Assembly (NCBI RefSeq): GCF_050947875.1
Contig: NC_134569.1
Location: forward strand, 37,866,277 to 37,930,276
DNA length: 64,000 bases
From: Dermacentor variabilis
Taxonomy: Eukaryota; Arthropoda; Arachnida; Ixodida; Ixodidae
Direction: 5' to 3'
In this document: positions 49,165 to 58,193 of the stretch, piece after piece
How the letters are laid out: the number at the start of each line of letters is the position of its first letter
How positions within the stretch are numbered: position 1 is the stretch's first letter
Notes under the pieces: generated by a model
The model's input: only the letters and a program-made list of their open reading frames with translations
What the model was told of the DNA's origin: nothing
Database searches by the model: none
Made by a program: the position numbers and the translations under genes

Positions 49165-49405
49165 GACCCGCCGTGGTTGCTCAGTGGTTATGGTGTTAGA
49201 CTGCTGAGCACGAGGTCGCGGGATCGGACCCCGGCCACGGCGGCCGCATTTCGATGGGGGCGAAATGCGAAAACACCCGTGTACTTAGAATTTGGTGCAC
49301 GTTAAAGAACCCCAGGTGGTCGAAATTTTCGGAGTCCTCCACTACGGCGTGCATAATCAGAAAGTGGTTTTGTCACGCAAAACCCCATAATCCAATTTTT
49401 AATTT
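49165..49405 (+). mobile_element. tRNA-derived SINE inserted in the LINE 5' region
   Basis: The head is ACCCGCCGTGGTTGCTCAGT (A box) with GTCGCGGGATCGGACCCCGG (B box region). A body with TTTCGATGGGGGCGAAATGC, GTGCACGTTAAAGAACCCCA and GGAGTCCTCCACTACGGCGT follows. AACTCCTGCGGG before and AACTTCTGCGGG after look like its target-site duplication, so it entered the LINE after the LINE was in place. Confidence 0.75.
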
Positions 49406-49596
49406 AACTTCTGCGGGGACGGTAGAGTATCCGTCTCCAGTGCAAGAGGACCGTGATTCAAATCCCGGTGCCGCGCAATTCTCCACCGGAAAATACAAAA
49501 AAAAAACGTGTGTTGAGAAAATTGCACAAACAGGCCTGGAGTGCGGCCTGATCCCGGTGACCAGAACCGGTAACGCACTCTCTCACCAGAGCAGGA

Positions 49597-52575
49597 TTGG
49601 CCACCCTGGTGCAGTACTTGGCCACAACCTCCTATATGAATACAACAATCAAACCCCGGCCCTCAGTCCCCAGTAGCCGCGAAACAACTGACCACGGCGG
49701 CGGTCAGATCTGTGACGCTGCAGAGTGTGCTAAGAATCCCTGGCTCCGGACAGGCCGCCATTGGAATCTGAACCTGGCAACGTTTAACGTTAGAACGCTA
49801 TCTAGTGAGGCGAGTCTAGCAGTGTTATTGGAGGAATTAGAGGGTAGTAAATGGGATATAATAGGGCTCAGTGAGGTTAGGAGGACAAAAGAAGCATATA
49901 CAGTGCTAAAAAGCGGGCATGTACTGTGTTACCGGGGCTTAGCAGAGAGACGAGAACTAGGAGTCGGATTCCTGATTAATAAGGAAATAGCTGGTAACAT
50001 ACAGGAATTCTATAGCATTAACGAGAGGATGGCAGGTCTTGTTGTGAAACTTAATAAGAGGTACAAATTGAAGGTGGTACAAGTCTATGCCCCTACATGC
50101 AGTCATGATGACCAGGAAGTCGAAAGCTTTTATGAAGACGTGGAATCGGCGATGGGTAAAGTCAAAACAAAATACACTATACTGATGGGCGACTTCAATG
50201 CCAGGATAGGCAAGAAGCAGGCTGGAGACAAGTCAGTGGGGGAATACGGCACAGGCTCTAGGAATAGCAGAGGAGAATTATTAGTAGAGTTTGCAGAACA
50301 GAATAATATGCGGATAATGAACACCTTTTTCCGCAAGCGGGCTAGTCGAAAGTGGACGTGGAGGAGCCCGAATGGTGAGACTAGAAATGAAATCGACTTC
50401 ATACTCTGCGCGAACCCTGGCATCATACAAGATGTAGACGTGCTCGGCAAGGTACGCTGCAGTGACCATAGGATGGTAAGAACTCGAATTAGCTTAGACT
50501 TGAAGAGGGAACGGAAGAAACTGGTACACAAGAAGCCGATCAATGAGTTAGCGGTAAGAGGGAAACTAGAGGAATTCCAGATCAAGCTACAGAACAGGTA
50601 CTCGGCTTTAACTCAGGAAGAGGACCTTAGTGTTGTAGCAATGAACGACAATCTCATGAGCATCATTAAGGAGTGCGCAATAGAAGTCGGTGGTAACGCC
50701 GTTATACAGGAAACCAGTAAGCTATCGCAGGAGACGAAAGATCTGATCAAGAAACGCCAATGTATGAAAGCCTCTAACCCTACAGCTAGAATAGAACTGG
50801 CAGAACTTCCTAAGTTAATCAACAAGCGTAAGACAGCGGACATCAGAAACTATAATATGGATAGAATTGAACAGGCTCTCAGGAACGGAGGAAGCCTAAA
50901 AACAGTGAAGAAGAAACTAGGAATAGGCAAGAATCAGATGTGTGCGTTAAGAGACAAAGCCGGAAATATCGTTACTAATATGGATGAGGTAGTTCAAGTA
51001 GCTGAGGAGTTCTATAGAGATTTATACAGTACCAGTGGCACCCACGACGATAGTGGAAGAGAGAATAGCCTAGAGGAATTCGAAATCCCACAGGTAACGC
51101 CAGAAGAAGTAAAGAAAGCCTTAGGAGCTATGCAAAGGGGGAAGGCAGCTGGGGAGGATCAGGTAACAGCAGATTTGTTGAAGGATGGTGGTCAGATTGT
51201 TCTAGAGAAACTGGCCACCCTGTATACGCAATGCCTCATAACCTCGAGCGTACCGGAATCTTGGAAGAACGCTAACATAATCCTAATCCATAAGAAAGGG
51301 GACGCCAAAGACTTGAAAAATTATAGACCGATCAGCTTACTGTCCGTTGCCTACAAAGTATTTACTAAGGTAATCGCAAATAGAATCAGGAACACCTTAG
51401 ACTTCTGTCAACCAAAGGACCAGGCAGGATTCCGTAAAGGCTACTCAACAATAGACCATATTCACACTGTCAATCAAGTGATAGAGAAATGTGCAGAATA
51501 TAACCAACCCTTATATATAGCTTTCATTGATTACGAGAAAGCGTTTGATTCAGTCGAAACCTCAGCAGTCATGGAGGCATTACGGAATCAGGGTGTAGAT
51601 GAGCCATATTTAAAAATACTGGAAGATATCTATAGCGGCTCCACAGCCACCGTAGTCCTCCACAAAGAAAGCAACAAAATCCCTATAAAGAAAGGCGTCA
51701 GACAGGGAGATACGATATCTCCAATGCTATTCACAGCATGTTTACAGGAGGTATTCAGAGGCCTGGAGTGGGAAGAATTGGGGATAAAAGTTGATGGAGA
51801 ATACCTTAGCAACTTGCGATTCGCTGATGATATTGCCTTGCTTAGTAACTCAGGAGACCAATTGCAATGCATGCTCACTGACCTGGAGAGGCAAAGCAGA
51901 AGGGTGGGTCTGAAAATTAATCTGCAGAAAACTAAAGTATTGTTTAACAGTCTCGGAAGAGAACAGCAGTTTACGATAGGTAGCGAAGCACTGGAAGTGG
52001 TAAGGGAATACATCTACTTAGGGCAGGTAGTGACCACGGATCCAGATCATGAGACTGAAATAACCAGAAGAATAAGAATGGGCTGGGGTGCGTTTGGCAG
52101 GCATTCTCAAATCATGAACAGCAGGTTGCCACTATCCCTCAAAAGGAAAGTGTATAGCAGCTGTGTGTTACCAGTACTCACATATGGGGCAGAAACCTGG
52201 AGGCTTACGAAAAGGGTTCTGCTGAAATTGAGGACGACGCAACGAGCTATGGAAAGAAGAATGATGGGTGTAACGTTAAGGGATAAGAAAAGAGCAGATT
52301 GGGTGAGGCAACAAACGCGGGTAAACGACATCTTAGTAGAAATCAAGAAAAAGAAATGGGCATGGGCAGGACATGTAATGAGGAGGGAAGATAACCGATG
52401 GTCATTAAGCGTTACGGACTGGATTCCAAGGGAAGGGAAGCGTAGCAGGGGGCGGCAGAAAGTTAGGTGGGCGGATGAAATTAAGACGTTTGCAGGGACA
52501 ACATGGCCACAATTAGTACATGACCGGGGTAGTTGGAGAAGTATGGGAGAGGCCTTTGCCCTGCAGTGGGCGTAA
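49597..52575 (+). CDS. LINE endonuclease-reverse transcriptase ORF (992 aa)
   Basis: One uninterrupted frame encodes a full non-LTR retrotransposon polyprotein. The apurinic-type endonuclease domain has FNVRTL, GLSEVRRT, VQVYAPTCS, MGDFNARIG (residues 197-205) and CSDHRMV. The reverse transcriptase follows with NYRPISLLS (575-583), DQAGFRKGYSTIDHI, FIDYEKAFDS (643-652), VRQGDTISPMLF, FADD (742-745, catalytic Asp pair) and KINLQKTKVLF. The C-terminus ends GHVMRREDNRWSL...WADEIKTFAGTTW...FALQWA, typical of RTE/BovB-like elements. It would reverse-transcribe its own RNA at a nicked target. The true start may be a later Met, since residues 1-55 lack domain similarity. All key residues are present, so it could be active or very recent. 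Confidence 0.93.
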   Translation: MATLVQYLATTSYMNTTIKPRPSVPSSRETTDHGGGQICDAAECAKNPWLRTGRHWNLNLATFNVRTLSSEASLAVLLEELEGSKWDIIGLSEVRRTKEAYTVLKSGHVLCYRGLAERRELGVGFLINKEIAGNIQEFYSINERMAGLVVKLNKRYKLKVVQVYAPTCSHDDQEVESFYEDVESAMGKVKTKYTILMGDFNARIGKKQAGDKSVGEYGTGSRNSRGELLVEFAEQNNMRIMNTFFRKRASRKWTWRSPNGETRNEIDFILCANPGIIQDVDVLGKVRCSDHRMVRTRISLDLKRERKKLVHKKPINELAVRGKLEEFQIKLQNRYSALTQEEDLSVVAMNDNLMSIIKECAIEVGGNAVIQETSKLSQETKDLIKKRQCMKASNPTARIELAELPKLINKRKTADIRNYNMDRIEQALRNGGSLKTVKKKLGIGKNQMCALRDKAGNIVTNMDEVVQVAEEFYRDLYSTSGTHDDSGRENSLEEFEIPQVTPEEVKKALGAMQRGKAAGEDQVTADLLKDGGQIVLEKLATLYTQCLITSSVPESWKNANIILIHKKGDAKDLKNYRPISLLSVAYKVFTKVIANRIRNTLDFCQPKDQAGFRKGYSTIDHIHTVNQVIEKCAEYNQPLYIAFIDYEKAFDSVETSAVMEALRNQGVDEPYLKILEDIYSGSTATVVLHKESNKIPIKKGVRQGDTISPMLFTACLQEVFRGLEWEELGIKVDGEYLSNLRFADDIALLSNSGDQLQCMLTDLERQSRRVGLKINLQKTKVLFNSLGREQQFTIGSEALEVVREYIYLGQVVTTDPDHETEITRRIRMGWGAFGRHSQIMNSRLPLSLKRKVYSSCVLPVLTYGAETWRLTKRVLLKLRTTQRAMERRMMGVTLRDKKRADWVRQQTRVNDILVEIKKKKWAWAGHVMRREDNRWSLSVTDWIPREGKRSRGRQKVRWADEIKTFAGTTWPQLVHDRGSWRSMGEAFALQWA

Positions 52576-52590
52576 CTAGGCTGATGATGA

Positions 52591-52592
<2 letters not shown>

Positions 52593-52677
<85 letters not shown>
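52593..52677. repeat. (AT)n(GT)n microsatellite at the LINE 3' end
   Basis: An AT run of about 65 bp followed by GTGTGTGTGTG begins exactly where the LINE (TGA)n tail ends. Confidence 0.95.
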
Positions 52678-53048
52678 AACACACAAATAATGGCTGTCTA
52701 TTTGAGTGAGACACGTGCAAGGCAACCTTTATTTTATACTCGTTGATAATTATGGTTCAAATAAAGAAATCATAACCCTAGCTATTCTTTCATGGAAATT
52801 TGATACCGATCACGCCGGCCATCAACGCCGCACAAAAATGGCTGCGAAACTCCTCTTAAAAGCGAAAAAATAAACGAGGAGTCATTCCACTCTGTGGTGC
52901 TGCATGACCAGCAAAGCTGTAACACATAACACAGGTCACATGTATTTATTTTCTTAATTTGATAATGCTAGTGACAATAGCATTGCGATTACTCCGATAT
53001 ACACTGATTGGCTCGGTTACAACCTTAGAATCTTGGTCAAAGTTAAGT
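52678..53048. other. No gene recognised
   Basis: AT-rich sequence between the LINE and the endonuclease-like fragment. Confidence 0.4.
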
Positions 53049-53492
53049 CTATACGCGACCGTTTGTGTGTAGTTGAGTGGCTTGCATTGGTATGGTCAAA
53101 ACAAACTCTTCTAGCGTAATCTGAGTGAACCACATATTGTCTGGCCTTGAAATGTCCACATTGAAGTCTCCAACGATGATCACAGGGGTAGTGTCATTAC
53201 GGTTAAACCATGCAAAATGTGTGTTCATGAACTTCTCAATATCACACTTGGCTGTGCCTGGAGATATATACACAGTGGACATCACAATTCCGTCTTTCGT
53301 TTGTACGGCAGCTGCGGACATCCACACAGTCGGTGGCGCTGTCCTCTTGCGAGTCAAAGGTATGTGGTTGTACGTACATTTTGTCCGTTGCGTATATGGC
53401 AACGCCTCCAGTTCTCGAGTCCTTGTGCTGTTCACAAACGATTCGACTTGTAATAACGAATCACTATGATCGACATCACAGCACAGACACAT
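53049..53492 (-). pseudogene. Endonuclease/exonuclease/phosphatase-like fragment
   Basis: The frame encodes VWMSAAAVQTKDGIVMSTVY, ISPGTAKCDIEKFMNTHF and TPVIIVGDFNVDISRPDN. GDFN is the catalytic motif of the EEP fold. The order VYISPG...GDFNVDI resembles the endonuclease domain fused to PIF1-like helicases in some Helitrons (Helentrons) of arthropods; that link is inference. No RT motifs follow, so it is not an ordinary LINE ORF. Residues before the motif and after position 53049 are not domain-complete, so it is a fragment. Confidence 0.5.
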
Positions 53493-53717
53493 GTACGTAG
53501 GCGTGCTTGAACATATACGTCATCCCTGCCGTACGGAGTGCGTCACCCGTGAGAAGGGTAATCGGCGTTCGGTTTGAAATTTCAGCTCTTTCCGCGGCGC
53601 GTAGCATGTAATACTTACCAGACACGATCGTTAACGCGCATTGTATGCACGGCGCTTGTCCGCACAAGATGGCCAGATCTGGTGAGGGGCCCTTTAAGTA
53701 CGACGTCGCGGAGTGAG

Positions 53718-53890
53718 ATCCCGGCCACGGCAGCCGCATTTCTATGAGGGCGAAATGTAAAAGCGCCCGTGTACAGTGCATTGGGTGCACGTTGAAGATC
53801 ACCAGGTGGAGAAAATTAATCCGGAGTTTCCCACTACGGCATGCCTCATAATCAGATCGTGGTACTGGCGTGTAAAATGCCAGAATTTAA
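53718..53890 (+). mobile_element. tRNA-derived SINE, 5'-truncated
   Basis: It starts at GATCCCGGCCACGGCAGCCG and shows ATTTCTATGAGGGCGAAATG, GTGCACGTTGAAGATCACCA, CCACTACGGCATGCCTCATA. Same order as at 49165, about 80% similar by eye. Confidence 0.7.
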
Positions 53891-53934
53891 TTTTATTGCG
53901 ATAGCAATTATATGGACACTCCAGGCACATTTCT

Positions 53935-54260
53935 GCAGTCGGCGTCACCGTCGCCGTGAGGTTCCGTATAAAGTCCAAGCGCGATAAAATCGTCGCCGCT
54001 CGCCGTATGTGAGAGAGTGAAAGCGTGCGAGGGTGAGCCGGCTCAATCTCACGCACGCAACGGACGTAGAAGCGCGCCGCCTTCCGTCGAGGGCAAAGCT
54101 TCGAGGGGCCGATGTATCTTGAAATCCATCTGCGGCGGATAGAGTCCGCGCTGCGCCGTGTTTTCGCAACTTAGTTCGTGTTGATGCGAGCGGCTGCACG
54201 AAGGTCAATTCGCTCGCGGCTTCTGCCGCGTTTCCTCACTGCAGCATTTTGACAGCGAGT
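53935..54260. repeat. Dispersed GC-rich repeat
   Basis: GTGAGGTTCCGTATAAAGTC is followed by CTCGCCGTATGTGAGAGAGT and AGGGCAAAGCTTCGAGGGGC. A partial relative exists at 38285-38371. No coding evidence. Confidence 0.5.
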
Positions 54261-54529
54261 TTCCGCGGTCATCGAATGAGAGGTGTTCATGTTTATTTGT
54301 GCGTGTGTGACACCACGCTTGTTAATTTAGTTAGTATGCCTATGTTTGCAAGTTTATACGACCGATGACACTACTATCCTTACTTCGTATAGATAGCTGT
54401 CCACTAATTTGCTATCGCAATCGATGCGTCGCCTTTCGCGCGAAATAGCGACATTTTAAAGGGAAGATGCGCGCATTGTTGCGGACAAAAATGCCAATGG
54501 GAAAGTACAAAAGAGCTTATACGTTTTCG

Positions 54530-54705
54530 CGGATCGAATCCCGGCCATGTCGGACGCATTTCGATGGGGGCGAAATGCGAAAACACCTGTGTACTTAGAT
54601 TCAGGTGCACGTTAAAGAACCCCAGGTGGTCTAAATTTCCGGAGTCCTCTACTACGGCGTGCCTCATAATCAGAAAGTGGTTTTGGCACGTAAAAACACA
54701 TAATT
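54530..54705 (+). mobile_element. tRNA-derived SINE, 5'-truncated
   Basis: Starts near CGGATCGAATCCCGGCCATG, followed by TTTCGATGGGGGCGAAATGC, GTGCACGTTAAAGAACCCCA, CTACTACGGCGTGCCTCATA. It is the closest match to the 49165 copy. Confidence 0.75.
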
Positions 54706-55115
54706 CTTAGAAGTAACTCGAGTTCACGATGCCACATCGTTGCTTACCCGGGTTCCAAAGGTGGGGCAGGTCCAAACGAAGTGCACAAGCCAAAATCATG
54801 CCGACATTACACGAAGCAGCGAAAACAGAGATGAAAGAGCGAGTTCGATATGGGTTAGCTTGTTCAATTTTAATCATTAAGCTCCGGGTACGTGCCAGAA
54901 TGCTTGCCTCAAGATACCTCGTTTGCACTGAGCCTATTATCGGGTTTCCACGGTAAATTGATAAGTGGTACCTAGGGAAAGCAGCTGCTGTCTTCGCTAT
55001 AGTTCGCGTGCATAGTGACACTATAGTTTGCACTGCTACGCGCCTCTGCTGTTCACATGCTTTCTCTTGCATGAAATAACGAATACAGAATTGTCGACGT
55101 CGCGGCCGGTTGCAG
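54706..55115 (+). other. End of intron 2 of the GH18-like gene
   Basis: No other exon is supported. It ends at the TTGCAG acceptor of exon 3. Confidence 0.5.
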
Positions 55116-55407
55116 GCTCCTCAACGGAGGACCCGTACTTGCTAGCACTGCTGCTTGACACAGAAAGCGTGCAGCGGCTGGTAGAGCGGTTGGCGCTCAT
55201 CAATCGGAATGGCGGCCAGGACGGGGCAACATCGTCGTCGCTTTTCTCCCGCGTGTACCTGCACTGGAAGAGGCCACAGGAGCGGTACAAGGCGGCTATC
55301 ACTCGACTCGCCGAAGTCCTCCGGAGGCAGCTGAAGCCACACTCACTGCGTCTGGGTCTGGTTGTCGACGGCGACAGTGACGTGGCAGCGGCGTTCGACT
55401 TTCCCAG
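55116..55407 (+). CDS. GH18-like membrane protein, exon 3 (fourth strand, catalytic Glu replaced)
   Basis: The acceptor GGTTGCAG and donor CCCAG|GTGCGC bound 292 nt; it enters in phase 1, as exon 2 requires. It encodes SSTEDPYLLALLLDTESVQR, LFSRVYLHWKRP, a helix (AAITRLAEVLRRQLKP) and SLRLGLVVDGDSDVAAAFDF. RVYLHWK sits where GH18 enzymes have DGxDxDxE; here the acids are absent and Lys (residue 229 of the joined protein) replaces the catalytic Glu, so chitin hydrolysis is not expected. It leaves two bases, so at least one more exon must follow; I found none before 64000. The family call is by fold motifs, not search. Confidence 0.6.
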
Positions 55408-55580
55408 GTGCGCTTCATTTCTTTCTGAATGTTTGTAACATTTATTACAAAGGTTGCTGTGTGCTATATATACCACTGTCAAGGTAACCTTCCGTGAAGG
55501 TGAACATTTCTCCGTTTCTGCATGCAAACGATGAAATTACGAAGTGCACGCAGCACCTACTTCGGACCATATATGAGAGC

Positions 55581-55585
<5 letters not shown>

Positions 55586-55650
<65 letters not shown>
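55586..55650. repeat. (TA)n microsatellite at the Gypsy truncation
   Basis: About 65 bp of TA directly adjoin the last recognisable Gypsy pol sequence (GTGGACGTCGAA, at 55650). Confidence 0.95.
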
Positions 55651-55652
<2 letters not shown>

Positions 55653-56045
55653 GACGTCGAAGGAGTCTTTGTGCTTGGATAACAACGCCAGTAACTCCGC
55701 TGTCTGCTGTGGCGTTAGATCGGAGCTGATCGTACTAGCGAGATCAGAAGCAGGGACCGGATCCATAGCTCTGGGTGGTTGTGAAACAGCAGTAGTCGAG
55801 GTAAGCACAGAGACAGGCTGAGTGTCCAAGACGCACATGAGAACGGCGCCTTTAGAAAGCAGGCCTGGCTCATTGGTTGTGTTGAGTACAGCCAAAGTGG
55901 CCGTGCCGTTGGTGAAGCGAACAAGGCTGGGTGCCAGAGCAATCCCTTTGGATAAGCAACGGGCTGACGGTACAACTAAAACGTCACCATCGGTGATGTC
56001 AGAGTTAACTGCAAGGAGTTGTTCGTTACCAGCGGCACCATACAA
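55651..56045 (-). pseudogene. Gypsy pol linker fragment
   Basis: It encodes LLAVNSDITDGDVLVVPS, then LTPQQTAELLALLSKHKDSF, the conserved linker just before reverse transcriptase, and breaks off at FDV, where the (TA)n tract begins. Confidence 0.6.
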
Positions 56046-56188
56046 TCGTCAAAAGTTCGTAAGCGAAGGCGCGGTTCGTGCACGTCGTCGGAATTGTCGG
56101 TCTATGTCAAGTTAACGAGGCGGTGACGGCGCGAGATGAAAGCAGACGCCGAAGAGAGAAAGTCCCACCCTAGTATAAGCATGTGAGC

Positions 56189-56416
56189 TCAGGAAGTCAA
56201 CACTGCGAACTGGATATGGTGGCGTATCCCGTCGATCGAAACTCTAACGGTGCATTGCGCCGATGGCTGAATCACAACATTATTTGCACCACGAAGAAGA
56301 GCTCCACTGTAAGGTGTAGTAACTTTGCGTAGACGAGCGCACACGCCAGCTTGAATAATAGAAGTAGCTGCTCCCGTATCAAGCAATGCTAGGACTGGTA
56401 CACCTTCTACACACAC
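56189..56416 (-). pseudogene. Gypsy aspartic protease fragment
   Basis: The motif VPVLALLDTGAATSII (D-T/S-G catalytic triad) opens a short retroviral-type aspartic protease that ends in a stop at about 56189. It is in the -1 frame relative to gag, as expected for Gypsy gag-pol frameshifting, though a frame break from decay would look the same. Confidence 0.65.
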
Positions 56417-56496
56417 AAATAAAGTATTGGCCGGGCACGCTGAAAGAATTGTAGCTTGTGCGAGCCATGCAGCTTTCCCGCCAAAAACTGCACCAC

Positions 56497-57699
56497 CTAG
56501 TTTTCCGATCTGCAGTCAGGAGTGCGGGTGGTCGGTTGCAGGGGTGATGTCGAGCGTCGGAGAGGGGAGGGCGAGCGACGGCGCCCTGGAAGGCAGTTGT
56601 GAGGCGCTTCGGGAGGTGGAGAAAGTGAGCGTGGGGAGAGCCGGTGCTGGTAAGGACTCGGAGGAAGCAATGGGTCTCTCTCATAAATATCGTAGCCACG
56701 GCGTTCGTCCTGTTGTCGTCTTCGGCAAAAACGCGATATGTGACCGCGAATACCACAATAATAACAAATGGGGCAGGGCGTAGGCTGGGTAGTGTAAAAT
56801 CCTGTGGCAGGCGGACGGTGTGGTAGAGTCGCCAGATGGTTGGGGGCAGTAGCAGGGGCACGAGGTGCTGTCCGAACGAACGCTGGTTGCATAGCCGCAA
56901 CCTGAGCATACGAGGTGAATGACGAAGGAGGGCAACAGCTCGCAGCGCAGGTCATGGAGGATAGCTCCTCTTTGATGACGTCGCGCAGGCCAGGAATCGA
57001 AGGCTGAGGCTGGAGAACGAGATGACTGAGCAGGCCACACGCTTGGAGCTCTTCGCGCATGAGAGTCCGAACCAGCAAACGCAGGTCGGTATCCGACGAA
57101 AGAGGCGCGTCACCGGCGACAGGTTGTAAACGGATGGCCTGCAGTGCGTCCATGTGTTGGCAAGTCGCAATCACATCGTTAACAGTATTTGGATTCTTGA
57201 TCGCCAGTGCGTTGAACGTGACGTGGCCAATGCCCTTTAGGATATGACGAACACGATCAGATTCCGTCATGGTGGCGTCAACACGGCGACAAAGGGCGAG
57301 GACGTCCTCGATATAAGAGGTGTATGTTTCCCCGGGAAGTTGCGTGCGTCCATCAAGCTTTTTCTTGGCGACTTCAGAGCGGACGTTGGGAGCGCCAAAA
57401 ATCTGCCTAAGCTGGTGTTTGAATGCCGGCCAGTAAGGCAAGGTGCTCTCGTGGTTGAGAAACCAAGTCCTGACAACGTCAGTGAGGTAGAATGCGACGT
57501 TGCGAAGCTCGTGCATGTCATCCCACCGGTTAGACTCACTCACGCGGTCATAATTGTCCAGCCAGTCATCAACGTCGTCACTACGAAGGCCAGCGAACAT
57601 GGTGGGATCGCGCTGCCGCGTGCTGACGGTCCATGAAGGAACGGCCGGTGGGGCAGAGATGGTGACGCCGGAGGCTCCTGGAGGATCTTCTTGGGGCAT
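56497..57699 (-). CDS. Ty3/Gypsy Gag protein (400 aa, intact frame)
   Basis: The frame is open from the ATG at 57699. The N-terminal half is a helical retrotransposon-gag domain (DVDDWLDNYDRVSE, WFLNHESTLPYWPAFKHQL, LPGETYTSYIEDVLALCRR). The C-terminal half is Pro-rich and contains a zinc knuckle CYYCGIRGHISRFC (CX2CX4HX4C, residues 312-325), which binds the element RNA. The last 70 residues are Arg/Ser/Pro-rich. It forms the cytoplasmic capsid of the retrotransposon. The frame is intact, but the pol part is lost. Confidence 0.8.
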   Translation of the reverse strand: MPQEDPPGASGVTISAPPAVPSWTVSTRQRDPTMFAGLRSDDVDDWLDNYDRVSESNRWDDMHELRNVAFYLTDVVRTWFLNHESTLPYWPAFKHQLRQIFGAPNVRSEVAKKKLDGRTQLPGETYTSYIEDVLALCRRVDATMTESDRVRHILKGIGHVTFNALAIKNPNTVNDVIATCQHMDALQAIRLQPVAGDAPLSSDTDLRLLVRTLMREELQACGLLSHLVLQPQPSIPGLRDVIKEELSSMTCAASCCPPSSFTSYAQVAAMQPAFVRTAPRAPATAPNHLATLPHRPPATGFYTTQPTPCPICYYCGIRGHISRFCRRRQQDERRGYDIYERDPLLPPSPYQHRLSPRSLSPPPEAPHNCLPGRRRSPSPLRRSTSPLQPTTRTPDCRSEN

Positions 57700-57795
57700 C
57701 CTGGCAGAAAGACGGAGCAGGCGACGGCCTGAACGAAGCTCCAGGGAAACTCGAATGCGTGGAGGACCAAGGGATCAAAAGCAGCCTCCACCAGT

Positions 57796-58193
57796 TGCGA
57801 GACAGCTGTGAAGCCTCAACGGTTTATTTCGCAGCTCGCGCGCTGAAAAAGATGACGCTGGCCATCATGATGATGAATATATACAGATGAAGAAGATGAA
57901 GGGTTAATATAATGCTTACAATATATGTACCTTCCCACGCCCGCGGCAATAAATAACGAATGTCAGTAGTAGCGGGGAAAGAACGTATCTGTGCAATATC
58001 TGAAGGGCGTTCTTCGTCATCGAAAGGAAAGGGATGGTATAATGACGGTACGCGAGATCACTATCCGTGCGCATCATGCGGCAACAACCGGAGTGCACGC
58101 GCATGACGCGAGGTGGGCGCATTGTTTGGCAGCGACAAGCTGCAGATTTTTGCCTGGCATAGTTATCGTTAGAGTTAGCGTATTGTCGCCACA
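57796..58193 (-). repeat. Putative Gypsy 5' LTR
   Basis: It is about 398 bp with TG at the outer end and CA at the inner end on the minus strand. An AATAAA (minus strand, in GAAATAAACCG) lies near the inner end, as is common for the R region. Only one copy is present, so the limits are unproven. Confidence 0.4.

Larger units (their letters stand above)
49060..52592 (+). mobile_element. RTE-type LINE, apparently near full length, intact ORF
   Basis: The left border is approximate (49060). A ~540-bp 5' region precedes the ORF at 49597-52575; the 3' end is a short (TGATGATGA) tail immediately after the stop, as in RTE elements. The 5' region is interrupted by a SINE (49165-49405). It has tRNA-like sequence at 49415-49475 (GGTAGAGTA, CTCCAG, and GTGATTCAAATCCC as a B box). 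3' fragments of the same family occur at 19967-20040 and 38372-38576. It sits in the sense direction in the GH18-like intron. Confidence 0.85.
55651..58193 (-). mobile_element. Truncated Ty3/Gypsy-type LTR retrotransposon (5' LTR, gag, protease)
   Basis: Minus-strand order: putative 5' LTR (58193-57796), gag (57699-56497), protease (about 56416-56189) and a pol linker (about 56045-55651). It ends in the (TA)n tract. Reverse transcriptase, RNase H, integrase and 3' LTR are missing. The LTR boundaries were chosen from TG...CA ends (TGTGGCGACAATACG ... TCTCGCA) and a possible primer-binding site TGGTGGAGGC two bases inside. With no second LTR these are inferences. Gag, protease and linker lie in different frames. 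Confidence 0.7.

Noticed and set aside
56427..56783. Plus-strand 118-codon frame
   Set aside because: It is antisense to the Gypsy gag and has no independent support.
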